Shown: positions 37,567-47,390, counted from the stretch's first letter. The stretch: 64,000 nt of DNA from Photobacterium indicum (GCF_003026215.1 NZ_PYOC01000009.1:62001-126000), one strand, 5' to 3'. Program-made: numbers and translations. The notes: generated by a model not told the origin, from the letters alone.

Positions 37567-38757
37567 ATGTTTGAAAAAATCACTGCAGCGCCCGCCGACC
37601 CTATTCTTGGCTTAACTGATGAGTTTAAAAATGATGCTCGCCCAGAGAAAATTAACTTGGGTGTCGGTATCTATAAAGACGAGTCAGGAAACACGCCAGT
37701 ACTTGCTACAGTAAAAAAAGCAGAAGCTATTTTGCTGGAAAAAGAAACGACTAAGTCATACTTAGGCATTCCTGGTACAGCAGAGTACGGTCTTGCCGTT
37801 CAGCAGTTATTATTTGGTACTGACGCTACTATTATTTCAGACAAACGTGCTCAAACAGCACAAGCTCCAGGTGGTACAGGCGCACTACGTGTTGCTGCCG
37901 AGTTCATTAAACGTCAACTTGGCGATATGAAAGTATGGATCAGTAACCCAACATGGGCTAACCACATCGGTGTATTCGCGGCTGCAGGGTTAGAAACGGC
38001 CTCTTACTCTTATTACAATGCAGAAACTAAAGATATCGATTTTGATGCCGCTTTAGCTGATCTTGCAAACGCAAATGAAGGCGATATCGTTTTACTACAC
38101 GGTTGCTGCCACAACCCAACAGGTATCGACCCTGTTGAAACTCAGTGGCACCAGCTAGCGGCGCTGTGTGTAGAGAAAAAGTTACTGCCAATGTTCGACT
38201 TTGCATACCAAGGCTTCGCAGTGGGCGTTGAAGAAGATGCACAAGGTCTGCGTATTTTCGCCGAGCAATGTTCAGAGCTATTAGTCGCTAGCTCTTTCTC
38301 TAAAAACTTCGGTCTATACAACGAACGTGTTGGCGCATTCACTCTTGTGGGTACGACTGCAGAGCAAGCTGCAACAGCATTTAGCCAAGTGAAAAGTATT
38401 GCTCGTGTTATTTACTCGAACCCGCCGGCGCACGGTGCTGCAATTGTTACCCAGATTCTAAATGATGAAGCATTGCGTAATGAGTGGGAACAAGAAGTCG
38501 CTGATATGCGTGATCGTATTCAAGAAATGCGCACGCTTTTTGTCCAAACATTAAAAGACTGTGGTGTTGATGCTGACTTCAGCTTTATTGAACGTCAGAA
38601 TGGTATGTTTTCGTTTTCTGGTCTAAACAAAGACCAAGTAAATCGCCTAAAAGAAGAGTTTGGCATTTACATTGTTGGTTCTGGCCGCATTAGTGTTGCT
38701 GGTATGACAAAGAACAACATGCTGCCATTATGTAAAGGTATTGCCGCAGTACTTTAA
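37567..38757 (+). CDS. aspC: Aspartate aminotransferase AspC
   Basis: 396 residues, colinear with the E. coli enzyme: '[39 protein letters not shown]', '[12 protein letters not shown]', and the PLP-lysine region '[15 protein letters not shown]'. It interconverts aspartate and 2-oxoglutarate with oxaloacetate and glutamate. Family-I beta aminotransferases also take aromatic residues, and TyrB is the alternative; the start and length favour AspC. It has its own promoter and terminator. In E. coli it lies between asnS and the ycbBKL genes, as here. Confidence 0.94.
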   Translation: MFEKITAAPADPILGLTDEFKNDARPEKINLGVGIYKDESGNTPVLATVKKAEAILLEKETTKSYLGIPGTAEYGLAVQQLLFGTDATIISDKRAQTAQAPGGTGALRVAAEFIKRQLGDMKVWISNPTWANHIGVFAAAGLETASYSYYNAETKDIDFDAALADLANANEGDIVLLHGCCHNPTGIDPVETQWHQLAALCVEKKLLPMFDFAYQGFAVGVEEDAQGLRIFAEQCSELLVASSFSKNFGLYNERVGAFTLVGTTAEQAATAFSQVKSIARVIYSNPPAHGAAIVTQILNDEALRNEWEQEVADMRDRIQEMRTLFVQTLKDCGVDADFSFIERQNGMFSFSGLNKDQVNRLKEEFGIYIVGSGRISVAGMTKNNMLPLCKGIAAVL

Positions 38758-38792
38758 GAGCTCTCTATTACTCTAAATAATCGGGTAAATAA

Positions 38793-38818
38793 AAAAAGGC
38801 GCTAATCAGCGCCTTTTT
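38793..38818 (+). terminator. aspC terminator
   Basis: AAAAAGGCGCT pairs with AGCGCCTTTTT around AATC, followed by T's, about 35 bases past the stop. Confidence 0.9.
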
Positions 38819-38886
38819 TACATTTTTACGAATAACCTAACTGCTTTATTATAATCGTTTTGTTGATGCGACTGCTGTAGCGCACA

Positions 38887-39192
38887 TTAGCCAGATTTAC
38901 CTAAAGGTAGCACATTACAAAAAAGTTCCCTTTCATACTGAGTCTCTAATTGTGCTCGCCAAGGTTTTGTTGATATAGGTACTAAATAAAAAGTTTCGCG
39001 TGTTGTATCTGTAACAAACGCCATGCCATGTCTCATTAACTCGTAATGAATATCATGAACAAATCCAAGCGAGAAGCTCTGCCTTCCCGTCAATTGATTA
39101 ATATCATCGCGCGTTAAACATACCCCTTGCTCATCTTCAGCAAAACGATTACGAAGCCAGTCAGAAAATTCTCTAGCACTTATCATTGTCAT
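38887..39192 (-). CDS. 101-residue hypothetical protein
   Basis: 101 residues, soluble. The block 'DDINQLTGRQSFSLGFVHDIHYELMRHGMAFVTDTTRETFYLVPI' looks like a compact alpha-beta domain, perhaps a winged helix with a wing at 'DTTRETFYLV'. The C-terminus 'YERELFCNVLPLGKSG' is probably disordered. I do not recognise a family. The ATG at 39192 follows GAGGCAATC, which is a fair site, and the gene stands alone. Confidence 0.65.
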   Translation of the reverse strand: MTMISAREFSDWLRNRFAEDEQGVCLTRDDINQLTGRQSFSLGFVHDIHYELMRHGMAFVTDTTRETFYLVPISTKPWRAQLETQYERELFCNVLPLGKSG

Positions 39193-39513
39193 AAAAGATT
39201 GCCTCCGAGTGTCATGGCTAGGTACCTGATAAATTTCACTTCGTTATCAATAGTTATAGCAGAGAGACAAAAAATAGTCATTTTTGTGACATAGCTAAAG
39301 GTATCAATCAATAAAACAAGGAAATGAATAGAATTCTAATTAACAAGAAATAACGAGGTAAGCCGCATGATAGAAGGGACGAATAAGGATAACAAGCACA
39401 GGGATTATGCCAAAGTCTTATAAGTAAGAATAATGAAAAAAGATTGGAATTTAGAGGTTGAAAAAGAATGGGGACACCCGCTTCTTAAAATTAAGAAGCG
39501 GGTTTAGCTATAA
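39193..39513. other. 321-bp intergenic stretch with one terminator
   Basis: Holds the promoter of the upstream minus-strand gene and the terminator of the next. Two short plus-strand frames of 18 and 24 codons (39366 and 39433) are not supported by conservation signals; the second runs through the terminator. Confidence 0.5.
39476..39503 (-). terminator. Terminator of the basic winged-helix protein gene
   Basis: ACCCGCTTCTTAA pairs with TTAAGAAGCGGGT, just downstream of the minus-strand gene that ends at 39514. No clear T-run follows on the minus strand, so the strength is uncertain. Confidence 0.65.
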
Positions 39514-39924
39514 TTAAGCCGCTTTATAAAGCACTTTATTACCTGCTAATTGGATACGCTCAACTAAGCCTTCTTCAGCTAGTTTTTTAAGCGCACCAGT
39601 GGCCCATGAAGCCGCTTTCGCATCTTCTTGGCCAGCCTGAAGACCAATACCTTTCGGATTTAGGCCTTCTGGATTGCTAACAACAATATCCAGTACTTGT
39701 TGTTGCTTTGGAGTTAAAGACACTTGAGCCGCAGCAGGTGCTGTAGCTTCAACTGGCTTTTGCTCTTCAACAACTTTTGACGCTGGTACAGCAGCTTTAA
39801 CTGTTTCTGCAGTTGATGCTTTTTTTACAACAACTTTCTCAGCTGTTGGCTTTGCTACCGCTACAGTCGCTTTAATACGCTTTTGTAACTTAAGCTGAAC
39901 TTTACGTTTGTGAGAGATTCTCAT
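39514..39924 (-). CDS. Basic protein with C-terminal winged-helix-like domain
   Basis: 136 residues in two parts. Residues 1-70 are low-complexity, rich in Lys, Ala and Val ('MRISHKRKVQLKLQKRIKATVAVAKP...'), like nucleoid-associated or histone-H1-like tails. Residues 70-136 ('SLTPKQQQVLDIVVSNPEGLNPKGIGLQAGQEDAKAASWATGALKKLAEEGLVERIQLAGNKVLYK') look like a winged helix. The whole resembles a DNA-binding protein with a disordered basic arm. I do not recognise a named family. The ATG is preceded by a GGAAATTT-like site. Confidence 0.7.
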   Translation of the reverse strand: MRISHKRKVQLKLQKRIKATVAVAKPTAEKVVVKKASTAETVKAAVPASKVVEEQKPVEATAPAAAQVSLTPKQQQVLDIVVSNPEGLNPKGIGLQAGQEDAKAASWATGALKKLAEEGLVERIQLAGNKVLYKAA

Positions 39925-40422
39925 TAAATTTCCTACTCCGTTGCACTACTTTCAGTCACCACTGTTCCAGCGGGAAAAAGTAAGCGCGTGTTATACCAAG
40001 TATGTTAGAGGAATGCCAGCAAACGGTTATTTAACATGCAACAAAGCCTGACTTTACTCAAAAATAGAAGAGAAGTTCTCACTTTTAACAAAAAGATCGC
40101 TCAATTAGTGACAAAATCATTCCTACTGCTGTGATGTTTTTCTGTTGTAAAAATGATAATCAAATAGGGTAAACCATTGTGAAATGGTTAATTAATACGA
40201 TAAGAATGAAGATGAACAGCCTATTAATCGACCTGTTGCATAGTTTACTTGCTTTAGAGGCTATTTCTCGGAATATTTCATCTGTAATTGAGATTCGGTT
40301 CGATTAGGCAGATATGCCAAGATTACACCATACTATTTAAAGTGGTTATTTTAATCGTATAACCCCTAAATACATGATATCGGCTACTTTAAAAACTCTG
40401 ATTCAAACATAAGAGAACGCGA
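39925..40422. other. 498-bp intergenic stretch with no identified features
   Basis: AT-rich DNA between the basic winged-helix gene (minus) and the DUF2982 gene (plus). A 32-codon frame starting near 40035 has no ribosome binding site. No repeat or operator was identified. Confidence 0.45.
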
Positions 40423-41088
40423 TTGAATACGGTATATATAAAACCACCAGTCCCTAAATCAGGGGCATACTTGATGATATTTAGCCTTGTGGCATTAATG
40501 CTGCTTGGTGTTGGTGTGTTTTTATTTCCACAAGCCAATGGTGCCGCTATAGCCATTATTCTTATCATATGCATTACACTTCTTATCATCGCGTTCAAAC
40601 AAGCTAATGATACCGAACTGTCTTTCACCCTTACTTTTATGCATTTGCAATACCATAGTCCAACGGGGGGATGGGTAACAAGGTGGCAGAATATTAGCGA
40701 AATTGGTCCTGCAACTATTTCAAAAGAAGGTTGGCATCAAGCCTTGCCATGGGCGGGGGTGAAAATTAAAGATTACGACGAATTTTTAAATACAATTTGC
40801 CCTCGGATCGCCAGTGAAATACTGATAGAGCAGCGAGGGCTATTGATATTGGCGTACAAGCAATTAACGCCCCCACCCCATGAAATCGAAGATATGCTTT
40901 TTGATGATACCCATTACATTACTTCCAGCGGTAAAAGAATGAAGGGATTGCTAGCCATGTTGGCAAATAGGATGCGATACAACCGTGAATTACTTGGTTA
41001 CGATTTTTTTATTTCAGAAGACGTACTCGATAGACCAATAAATGATTTTATTGGTCTGACGCGGCAATATATTGCGCACTCTCGCTAA
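40423..41088 (+). CDS. DUF2982-like membrane protein
   Basis: 221 residues from a TTG start at 40423. Two close N-terminal membrane helices (about 16-58), then a soluble domain with 'LQYHSPTGGWVTRWQNISEIG' and 'GWHQALPWAGVKIKDYDEFL' followed by an acidic C-terminus, as I recall for DUF2982 of Vibrionaceae. Function unknown. TTG is used because no ATG precedes the first helix; AAGAGA lies 8 bases upstream. It converges on uhpC with only 5 bases between the stops. Confidence 0.75.
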   Translation: MNTVYIKPPVPKSGAYLMIFSLVALMLLGVGVFLFPQANGAAIAIILIICITLLIIAFKQANDTELSFTLTFMHLQYHSPTGGWVTRWQNISEIGPATISKEGWHQALPWAGVKIKDYDEFLNTICPRIASEILIEQRGLLILAYKQLTPPPHEIEDMLFDDTHYITSSGKRMKGLLAMLANRMRYNRELLGYDFFISEDVLDRPINDFIGLTRQYIAHSR

Positions 41089-41093
41089 TCACA

Positions 41094-42437
41094 CTATCTA
41101 TATTTGGGTATAGCTGCAGCACTTACATCTGACGTTTGTGCTTTTAAGAACGGTAACAACAGTAACCCGACGACTGCTGCGGCACATGAAATAACCGTAA
41201 AAAAGCCAGCCCAATGGTATTGCTCCATAACTAACGCTAGAGGATACCCAGCTAAAGCCGCCCCCATATAAGCAAAAAGGCCAACAAAGCCTGTAGCAGC
41301 GCCTACAGAGTCTTTATGTGAGCATTCTGCAGCAGCCATACCGATCAACATCTGAGGTCCGAAAACAAAAAAGCCAATTGCAAAGAAACATCCCGCTTGA
41401 AGCACAAACCCAGTCATCGGCATTAACCACAAAGCCGCAACCGATAAAAAGATCCCAATGGCAAAAATCAGGTTCATGGGACCACGGTTTCCATCAAATA
41501 ATTTATCTGACCCCCAACCAGCAACTAAAGAACCAACAAAACCACCGACTTCGAATAACGACAAAGCAGCATTCGCGGTAATTAGACTGTAATGATGTTG
41601 CTCAGTCAGGTAGAGGTTACCCCAATCATTGATAGCGGTTCGCACGATATAAACAAGAACATAGCTAAAAGCGAGCAACCAAATGTACTTATTATTTAAA
41701 ACGTATTTCTTCAATATTTCAGCGTTAGTTAAGCCTAATCCTTCATTTTCTTGCGCTAGCTCTAGCGTATCATTACGCCAATGCCCAACAGTAGGCAACC
41801 CCAATGTCACAGGTTTATCACGCAAGCGCCAACAAAGAAACAGTCCTACAAAAACCGCTAAGATACCGGGAATAATAAACCCATATCGCCAGCCGTAATG
41901 CAGCGTTACAACACCCACAAGTAAAGGGATCAGCGCTCCCCCTACATTATGTGCGGTATTCCATAAAGACCACCAAAATCCACGTTCTGAACGGGAGTAC
42001 CAGGTTGTCAGTAATTTGGAGCAAGAGGGCCAGCCCCACCCTTGAAACCACGCATTAACCATCCACAATAAGGTGAACATAACGATAGAACTAGAAAAGC
42101 CAAAAAGAATATTCACGATACCCGTCATAACCAATCCTATTCCCATAAAATAGCGAGGGTTTGACCGATCAGACACGATGCCAGATAGAAACTTAGAAAC
42201 ACCGTAAGTAATATAAAAGAGTGTACCCATTAAGCCAATATCTGACTTATCGAGCCCTAAATCAGCGATCATTGCTGGCATCGCGTAATTAAAGCTTTTA
42301 CGAGTGAAGTAAAACAAAGCATAACCCGCATACATGGTAAACATAATATGAAAGCGCCAGTACTTATAAAGCTCATCAATTTGCTTTGGATCTTTCACTG
42401 GCTGTACATGCTGTTCCGACTTTAAAAAACCGATCAT
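41094..42437 (-). CDS. uhpC: Hexose-phosphate sensor protein UhpC
   Basis: 447 residues, 12 helices. It matches UhpC closely: 'GYALFYFTRKSFNYAMPAMIADLGLDKSDIGLMGTLFYITYGVSKFLSGIVSDRSNPRYFMG' and 'NAWFQGWGWPSC'. UhpC is a transporter-like membrane receptor that senses external glucose-6-phosphate and activates the kinase UhpB. It is last in the uhpABC unit, 64 bases after uhpB. The conserved arginines of the substrate site are present in the N-terminal half. No terminator is seen between it and the converging DUF2982 gene. Confidence 0.93.
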   Translation of the reverse strand: MIGFLKSEQHVQPVKDPKQIDELYKYWRFHIMFTMYAGYALFYFTRKSFNYAMPAMIADLGLDKSDIGLMGTLFYITYGVSKFLSGIVSDRSNPRYFMGIGLVMTGIVNILFGFSSSIVMFTLLWMVNAWFQGWGWPSCSKLLTTWYSRSERGFWWSLWNTAHNVGGALIPLLVGVVTLHYGWRYGFIIPGILAVFVGLFLCWRLRDKPVTLGLPTVGHWRNDTLELAQENEGLGLTNAEILKKYVLNNKYIWLLAFSYVLVYIVRTAINDWGNLYLTEQHHYSLITANAALSLFEVGGFVGSLVAGWGSDKLFDGNRGPMNLIFAIGIFLSVAALWLMPMTGFVLQAGCFFAIGFFVFGPQMLIGMAAAECSHKDSVGAATGFVGLFAYMGAALAGYPLALVMEQYHWAGFFTVISCAAAVVGLLLLPFLKAQTSDVSAAAIPKYR

Positions 42438-42501
42438 ATATTCAGGTCTTCATTTGGAAAATAAATAATGTGTCATAAGAAACGTATTGAACGTTCATGA
42501 T

Positions 42502-44082
42502 TTAAAGCTTAGGTAATACAACATGTAATGCTGTACCGGGCTGTTGGGTGCCAGAATCACTACTAAGGGTAAATTCCCCTCCTAAGGCTTGCACCCTTTC
42601 TTTCATTCCACGTAAACCAAAACCACGTAACGTCTCTTCAGGTTTAAACCCCACACCATTATCTTTTACGGTTAAGTAGACATCTTGCTCGAAGGTTACT
42701 GTGATTCTGGCTTCAGTCGCTTGTGCATATTTCACCATATTATTTAATGCTTCTTGGCAAATTCGGTAGAGTGTTACGCTGGTCGCATCGCTTAAATCTA
42801 AATCAACATCCGTCGGTTCATTCCAAATAATGGTTGTCGAAATCCCATTGGCTTCGCACTCTAACTCGCGCACTAACTGGTGAATTGCTTCTTCTAAACC
42901 AAGGTCGTCTAATGTTTTAGGCCGTAACTGCGTTAATAACCCTTTCGTGGTGTCATAAATATTCAATGACAGGCTTTCAATGGTTGATGCGCAACTCTCA
43001 CCCATAGGGGTATTTTCAACCCGCTTTAAAATGCTGGCTTGAGTACGAATAGCGGTAATATTTTGCCCTATTTCATCATGCAGTTCTCGGGCGATATCTC
43101 GACGCACAGACTCTTCAGCTTTTACTAACTGACGGGATAAATTGTGATTACGATTTAGCTCATGTCTGAGTTTTTGATTCAATTCACGCTGGCGTTGAAT
43201 ACCCATACCCAACAATATTCCCGTTAAACTTTGCGCAGAAAGTGATAATAACAGGTCTGTTATTTCCATATTACTCACGCCACTACGGGCAGCAATTAAG
43301 GCGACACTGTTCAGTAATGTACCCAATAATGCTCCCTGCCATCCGTAACGAAAAGCGAGCAAAATAATAGGTATGGCTAAACAAAATGGCGCAAAGCGAC
43401 GTAATTCTTCGGGTAATCCAACTTGAGCGGCAATACTTAATGCAAACAACACAACATAGATAACCACGTGTCTGCTTCTTAGCTCAATGGGTTTAGATAC
43501 AAGATTAACCGTTAAGGGGACCCACGATTTCTGGAACAAATAGCTCCAGATTAAATAGCAGCTTGGCACCAGCATTAGACCGCCAGTCACGCTTACAAGA
43601 AATACCATCCATAATGAATACAGTGGTGCAGTGTTCAATACGGCGTCTTGTGCACCCAGCACCTGTAAGCTAGGCATTTGTAAACTAAGTATTTGTGAAC
43701 TAAATACTAATACATTCAATAGTGCCGTTGACAAAATGACCGCGCCCATAACGCACAACCGACGCCATTGAGAGCCATAATAATATTGTTGTGCAAACCA
43801 AATAATTGGCACACTTATCACGCTGGCCACAATCACTGATAGCCATTGCGACTGTTCAAGTAAAATAGCCAATGACACCATTAGCCACCATTCGGCACCG
43901 TAAACCGCCAACCAATAACGTTTGGGGGTATGTAACACGGTGCCAAGGCGCAGAGCAAAAGGAAAAAGTAAAATCGCAAGCTCTGGATCCATGATGAAAT
44001 AATAGGAAAGCACCCATAAGCAAAACCAGCTACAAGATATCAGTAACCAGCCACATAAGGATGTGATGCCGAAATTACGCAT
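42502..44082 (-). CDS. uhpB: Sensor histidine kinase UhpB
   Basis: 526 residues. About eight N-terminal membrane segments (MASE1-type, to about residue 295), then a coiled linker and the HisKA_3 motif 'RDIARELHDEIGQNITAIRTQASIL' with the phospho-acceptor His335, and a HATPase domain with 'EALNNMVKYAQATEARITV' (N-box), 'DNGVGF' and 'GFGLRGMKERV'. It receives the signal from UhpC and phosphorylates UhpA. Its start overlaps the uhpA stop by one base. Confidence 0.93.
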   Translation of the reverse strand: MRNFGITSLCGWLLISCSWFCLWVLSYYFIMDPELAILLFPFALRLGTVLHTPKRYWLAVYGAEWWLMVSLAILLEQSQWLSVIVASVISVPIIWFAQQYYYGSQWRRLCVMGAVILSTALLNVLVFSSQILSLQMPSLQVLGAQDAVLNTAPLYSLWMVFLVSVTGGLMLVPSCYLIWSYLFQKSWVPLTVNLVSKPIELRSRHVVIYVVLFALSIAAQVGLPEELRRFAPFCLAIPIILLAFRYGWQGALLGTLLNSVALIAARSGVSNMEITDLLLSLSAQSLTGILLGMGIQRQRELNQKLRHELNRNHNLSRQLVKAEESVRRDIARELHDEIGQNITAIRTQASILKRVENTPMGESCASTIESLSLNIYDTTKGLLTQLRPKTLDDLGLEEAIHQLVRELECEANGISTTIIWNEPTDVDLDLSDATSVTLYRICQEALNNMVKYAQATEARITVTFEQDVYLTVKDNGVGFKPEETLRGFGLRGMKERVQALGGEFTLSSDSGTQQPGTALHVVLPKL

Positions 44083-44690
44083 TACACAGTTTCACTCTCG
44101 AAGCATTTCGCAAGCTCTACATTGTTTTTGACATTCAACTTATCCATGGCATTAGCGCGGTGCACATGAACCGTTTTATGGCTTAGACCAAGACGAATAG
44201 CAACAGCTTTAACATCTAAACCTAGTGCTAACATTTCACCTATTTGACGCTCACGTTTGGTCAGTTGCTCAATGGGCTGTCGGCTACGATTAGGAGTCAC
44301 AAGTTTCATTGTAAGATCGGGCGTTAAATAACAGCCCCCACTCGCCACCGTTCGAACGGCTTGTATGAGCTCGTCAGGACTACACCGTTTGGTTAAATAT
44401 CCTCTCGCACCCGACTCTAACGCTTTTTCTACAATTGCCGCTGAATCATGAACGCTTAACATAATGCAAGATATACCAGAAGGAAGATCGGCTAATAATG
44501 AAAGGCCACTTTCATCAGGCATCGAGATATCAAGAATACACACATTAGCGTCTGAACCCGGTAAACCTTTGCGCGCTTCTAAAGCAGAACCAAACTCGCC
44601 AACAACATCAATATCAGCTTCCAGTGATAAGAGTTGAGCAAACCCTGAACGGACAATAATGTGATCATCAACCAATGCAACTTTGATCAT
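44082..44690 (-). CDS. uhpA: Response regulator UhpA
   Basis: 202 residues. Receiver domain with the acidic pair at DD8-9 and phospho-acceptor Asp54 in '[12 protein letters not shown]', the same position as in E. coli UhpA, then a LuxR-type helix-turn-helix ('[43 protein letters not shown]'). Activator of uhpT. First gene of uhpABC, 217 bases after the uhpT stop and downstream of the uhpT terminator, so it should have its own promoter. Confidence 0.94.
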   Translation of the reverse strand: MIKVALVDDHIIVRSGFAQLLSLEADIDVVGEFGSALEARKGLPGSDANVCILDISMPDESGLSLLADLPSGISCIMLSVHDSAAIVEKALESGARGYLTKRCSPDELIQAVRTVASGGCYLTPDLTMKLVTPNRSRQPIEQLTKRERQIGEMLALGLDVKAVAIRLGLSHKTVHVHRANAMDKLNVKNNVELAKCFESETV

Positions 44691-44864
44691 CTGAAGATAC
44701 CCAAGAAAATGAAAAAGGAGGCTAAACTACATCCATCCTACATCGCAAGCAAGGTAGAAAAGAGACAACTGAACAACCAACATGATATTTCACGGTTTTA
44801 TTTTTGGTTGCTCTTTATTATCAGTAACCATTTTGTTCTAAATACAAAAATAACCCATACAAAA

Positions 44865-44887
44865 AAGCCACCCGTTAGAGGTGGCTT
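44865..44887 (-). terminator. uhpT terminator
   Basis: AAGCCACC pairs with GGTGGCTT; on the minus strand it is followed by six T's. It separates uhpT from uhpABC. Confidence 0.85.
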
Positions 44888-44907
44888 CTTTTTATGTATT
44901 CTTCAAA

Positions 44908-46308
44908 TTACGCAGCGTCTGTTGCTAACTGCTGTTGAAGACGCTTTTCACGGCGAATTTTTTTCTCTTCGGCAATTGCCACGAAAAGTAATAACCCGAT
45001 ACAGATCGCTGCTGACGTATCTAATGCAGCAAATGTACCTTTCCAACCTGTTAGACCAAAAATAGGCGTGCCATCAGCAATCATACCTAAGCCTAATTTT
45101 GCAAAGCTATCACCAATTAGGTATGCAAACGTGCCTTTTACACCATCAGCTACACTGATTGCTTTTTTCGGTACAAAGCCTACAGCAGCAACACCGATTA
45201 ATAGCTGAGGACCAAATACTAAGAAGCCAAGAGCGAATAATGAACCAAGGTACATGTATTCGTTCGTTGCATTCTGGTAAAACTCAAGTGTAAAGATAAT
45301 GAGTACTAATGAAACACAAGCAACGATTGCACGGCGACCGTTTGCCAAGTCAGATAAGTAACCCCACATTAACGTACCAACTAATGCACCGACTTCAAAT
45401 AAGGTAAATCCTGTGATTGCAGTTTCTTTCGATAAACCCAATTCTTGATAAGCATATACCGTAGACCATTGATCGATACCAATACGTACCACGTATAAGA
45501 AGATATTCGCGAAACAAAGTAGCCAAATCACTTTATTTTTCAGCACGTATTCCATGAATATTTCGCGCTTCGTCATTTGGTTTTCTTCAGCTTCTAGATC
45601 TTCTGCACTCGCCTCTTCACCAAATAATTCTTCTGCGGTGCCTAAGCCATAAGCTTCAGGTGAATCATTACCGTAACGTAGACCAATAAAGCCAACAACT
45701 AGCGCAATAATAGATGGGAAGATGAACATACCAATAACGTGGCCGTCAAATAGGTAATTCGAACCAAATAATGCAACACCCGCAGCGGCTGCACCACCGA
45801 CATTGTGAGACATATTCCACAGACCAAGGTACGAACCACGCTTGTTACGCGGAGTCCATTTAGTGATTGTAGAATAACTTGAAGGGCCACCCGTACTTTG
45901 GAAAAAGCCGCTTAAGCCATAAAAGGCAATCATCAAGAATAAGCTAACACCTGAACCGCCCATGCTGACACTGAAGCCCAGCATTGCGATACCTGACAGA
46001 ATCAACATGAATGGAAGAAACTGTTTTGTATTCTTTCCGTCAGCGTAATAAGAAACAACGGTTTTACCTATGCCGTAAGTAATTGAGAAACCAAGGCCAA
46101 TTAAACCAAGCTCTGTCATCGACAGGCCATAGGTAGAGATCATGTCATTTTGGGCAACGTTAAAGTTCTTACGAATTAAATACATTGCCATGTAGCCAAT
46201 AAATACAACCAAGTACGATTGAATAAATGGCTTAAACCACATTTTACGGCGTTCATCTACAGGCAGATCTAAGGTCGGTTTTCTGACCTGTTCCAACAAT
46301 TTAAACAT
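44908..46308 (-). CDS. uhpT: Hexose-6-phosphate:phosphate antiporter UhpT
   Basis: 466 residues from ATG 46308, which has GAGGG 8 bases upstream. '[57 protein letters not shown]' and '[30 protein letters not shown]' match UhpT; the arginine of 'LIRKNFN' is part of the phosphate site. It imports glucose-6-phosphate and similar sugars in exchange for phosphate. In E. coli uhpT follows uhpABC; here it lies upstream of uhpA. Its promoter region holds a CRP site, an UhpA-like palindrome, and a leader hairpin. Confidence 0.95.
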   Translation of the reverse strand: MFKLLEQVRKPTLDLPVDERRKMWFKPFIQSYLVVFIGYMAMYLIRKNFNVAQNDMISTYGLSMTELGLIGLGFSITYGIGKTVVSYYADGKNTKQFLPFMLILSGIAMLGFSVSMGGSGVSLFLMIAFYGLSGFFQSTGGPSSYSTITKWTPRNKRGSYLGLWNMSHNVGGAAAAGVALFGSNYLFDGHVIGMFIFPSIIALVVGFIGLRYGNDSPEAYGLGTAEELFGEEASAEDLEAEENQMTKREIFMEYVLKNKVIWLLCFANIFLYVVRIGIDQWSTVYAYQELGLSKETAITGFTLFEVGALVGTLMWGYLSDLANGRRAIVACVSLVLIIFTLEFYQNATNEYMYLGSLFALGFLVFGPQLLIGVAAVGFVPKKAISVADGVKGTFAYLIGDSFAKLGLGMIADGTPIFGLTGWKGTFAALDTSAAICIGLLLFVAIAEEKKIRREKRLQQQLATDAA

Positions 46309-46341
46309 GTGAAACCCTCTACAAATTTGTTCAAAATAAGC

Positions 46342-46386
46342 CTGCTTACTGAATGTTATGAACATTACGTAGCATTCAGTAAGCAG
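46342..46386 (-). promoter_or_regulatory. Leader hairpin upstream of uhpT
   Basis: CTGCTTACTGAATG (46342-46355) and its perfect complement (46373-46386), 14 bp each, with a 17-base loop. The hairpin ends 33 bases before the uhpT ATG, without a T-run. It is similar in layout to the hairpin ahead of the sugar MFS gene near 37.1 kb, so it may control translation or mRNA decay (inference). Confidence 0.7.
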
Positions 46387-46511
46387 AATCGCTGGATATC
46401 ATCAGGGCTAGAATAATTATTATTTGTCCAGCGGTGGCAAATTCAAAACAGAACACATATCGGGGGAAAGTGTTCTATAACAAAAGCCAAAAGCAATGAT
46501 GAACCAGATAT

Positions 46512-46626
46512 GTTGAGAATTTTAAAGAGTACGAAGAAGGCTGGCTTGAGAAGGCGACCTAAAACAATTAGGAATAATTCCTAGTTCTAGATGTTTTGTC
46601 AGAAAAGCGTGAAAGTAATCACACTT
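46512..46626 (-). promoter_or_regulatory. uhpT promoter with UhpA-like palindrome and CRP site
   Basis: Reading toward uhpT: a CRP-like box GTGA-AAGTAA-TCACA (46609-46623, centre 46615.5), a perfect 15-bp palindrome TAGGAATAATTCCTA (46569-46583, centre 46576), and -10 TAAAAT (46519-46524), with no good -35, as for an activated promoter. The CRP-palindrome spacing is 39.5 bp, the same as the E. coli -103.5 to -64 spacing as I recall it. A start near 46512 follows. The palindrome as UhpA site is inference. Confidence 0.6.
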
Positions 46627-46736
46627 TCATTGAGGATAAGTAACACGGCGAAACACATGATAAAAAAAGTTGATACGAAAGTAAGGAGATTCTACGTGCT
46701 CATCCCCTTATTTTTAGATACTTGTCTAAATTGGAC

Positions 46737-47390
46737 CTAGTACAATGGCATCTCATCAGCAACAAACGGGTTAGATACACGCTCATTACCAAAAGTAGAC
46801 AACGGTCCATGACCCGGAACAAAAGTCACATCATTACCAAGCGGCCACAGTTTGCCTTTGATGGAATCGATCAATGTTTGGTAATCACCTTGAGGGAAAT
46901 CTGTACGCCCTACACCACCTTTAAACAGCACATCACCCACAAATGCCACTTTTGCATCATCATTAAACAAAATAACATGACCTGGGGTATGGCCTGGTGT
47001 GTGAATAACCTGAAGCTTCTGATTACCAATCGTAATTTCATCGCCTTCAGATAGCCACTGAGTTGGTGCAAAAGCTTCAGTTAACGGGAAACCAAACATC
47101 TCACTCTGGCGAGGTAAACCTTCAAGCCAGAATGCATCATCTTTATGAGGACCAATAATAGGAACATCTAATTCAGCGGCTAATGGTGCAGTACCGCCAA
47201 CATGATCGAGATGACCATGGGTCAACAACAGTTGTGTCACATCCAAACCAAGCTGCTGAATTTTTGCTTTAAGAAGGTGGATATCGCCACCTGGATCCAC
47301 AATCGCCGCGTCTTTAGTTTCATCGCACCAAACAATAGAACAATTCTGTTGGAATGGGGTAACAGGAACAATTTCAAACTGGAGACTCAT
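46737..47390 (-). CDS. gloC: Type II glyoxalase-like metallo-beta-lactamase-fold hydrolase GloC
   Basis: 217 residues from ATG 47390 (after AGGACGT). Metal-binding motif 'THGHLDHVGG', and further ligands in 'HTPGHTPGHVILF', 'FVGDVLFKGGVGRTDFPQGD' and 'VPGHGPLSTFG', as in YcbL/GloC. It hydrolyses S-lactoylglutathione in methylglyoxal detoxification. It is the third gene of ldtD-mepK-gloC, as in E. coli (ycbBKL). There are 240 bp between it and mepK. Confidence 0.91.
   Translation of the reverse strand: MSLQFEIVPVTPFQQNCSIVWCDETKDAAIVDPGGDIHLLKAKIQQLGLDVTQLLLTHGHLDHVGGTAPLAAELDVPIIGPHKDDAFWLEGLPRQSEMFGFPLTEAFAPTQWLSEGDEITIGNQKLQVIHTPGHTPGHVILFNDDAKVAFVGDVLFKGGVGRTDFPQGDYQTLIDSIKGKLWPLGNDVTFVPGHGPLSTFGNERVSNPFVADEMPLY

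Noticed and set aside
39366..39507. Plus-strand ORFs of 18 and 24 codons before the basic winged-helix gene
   Set aside because: Weak binding sites, and the second runs through a terminator stem.
40035..40133. 32-codon frame in the gap before the DUF2982 gene
   Set aside because: No ribosome binding site and no ordered hydropathy.
46695..46740. GTG ORF of 14 codons with an AAGGAG site between uhpT and gloC
   Set aside because: Very short and antisense to the gloC end; a chance Shine-Dalgarno is likely.
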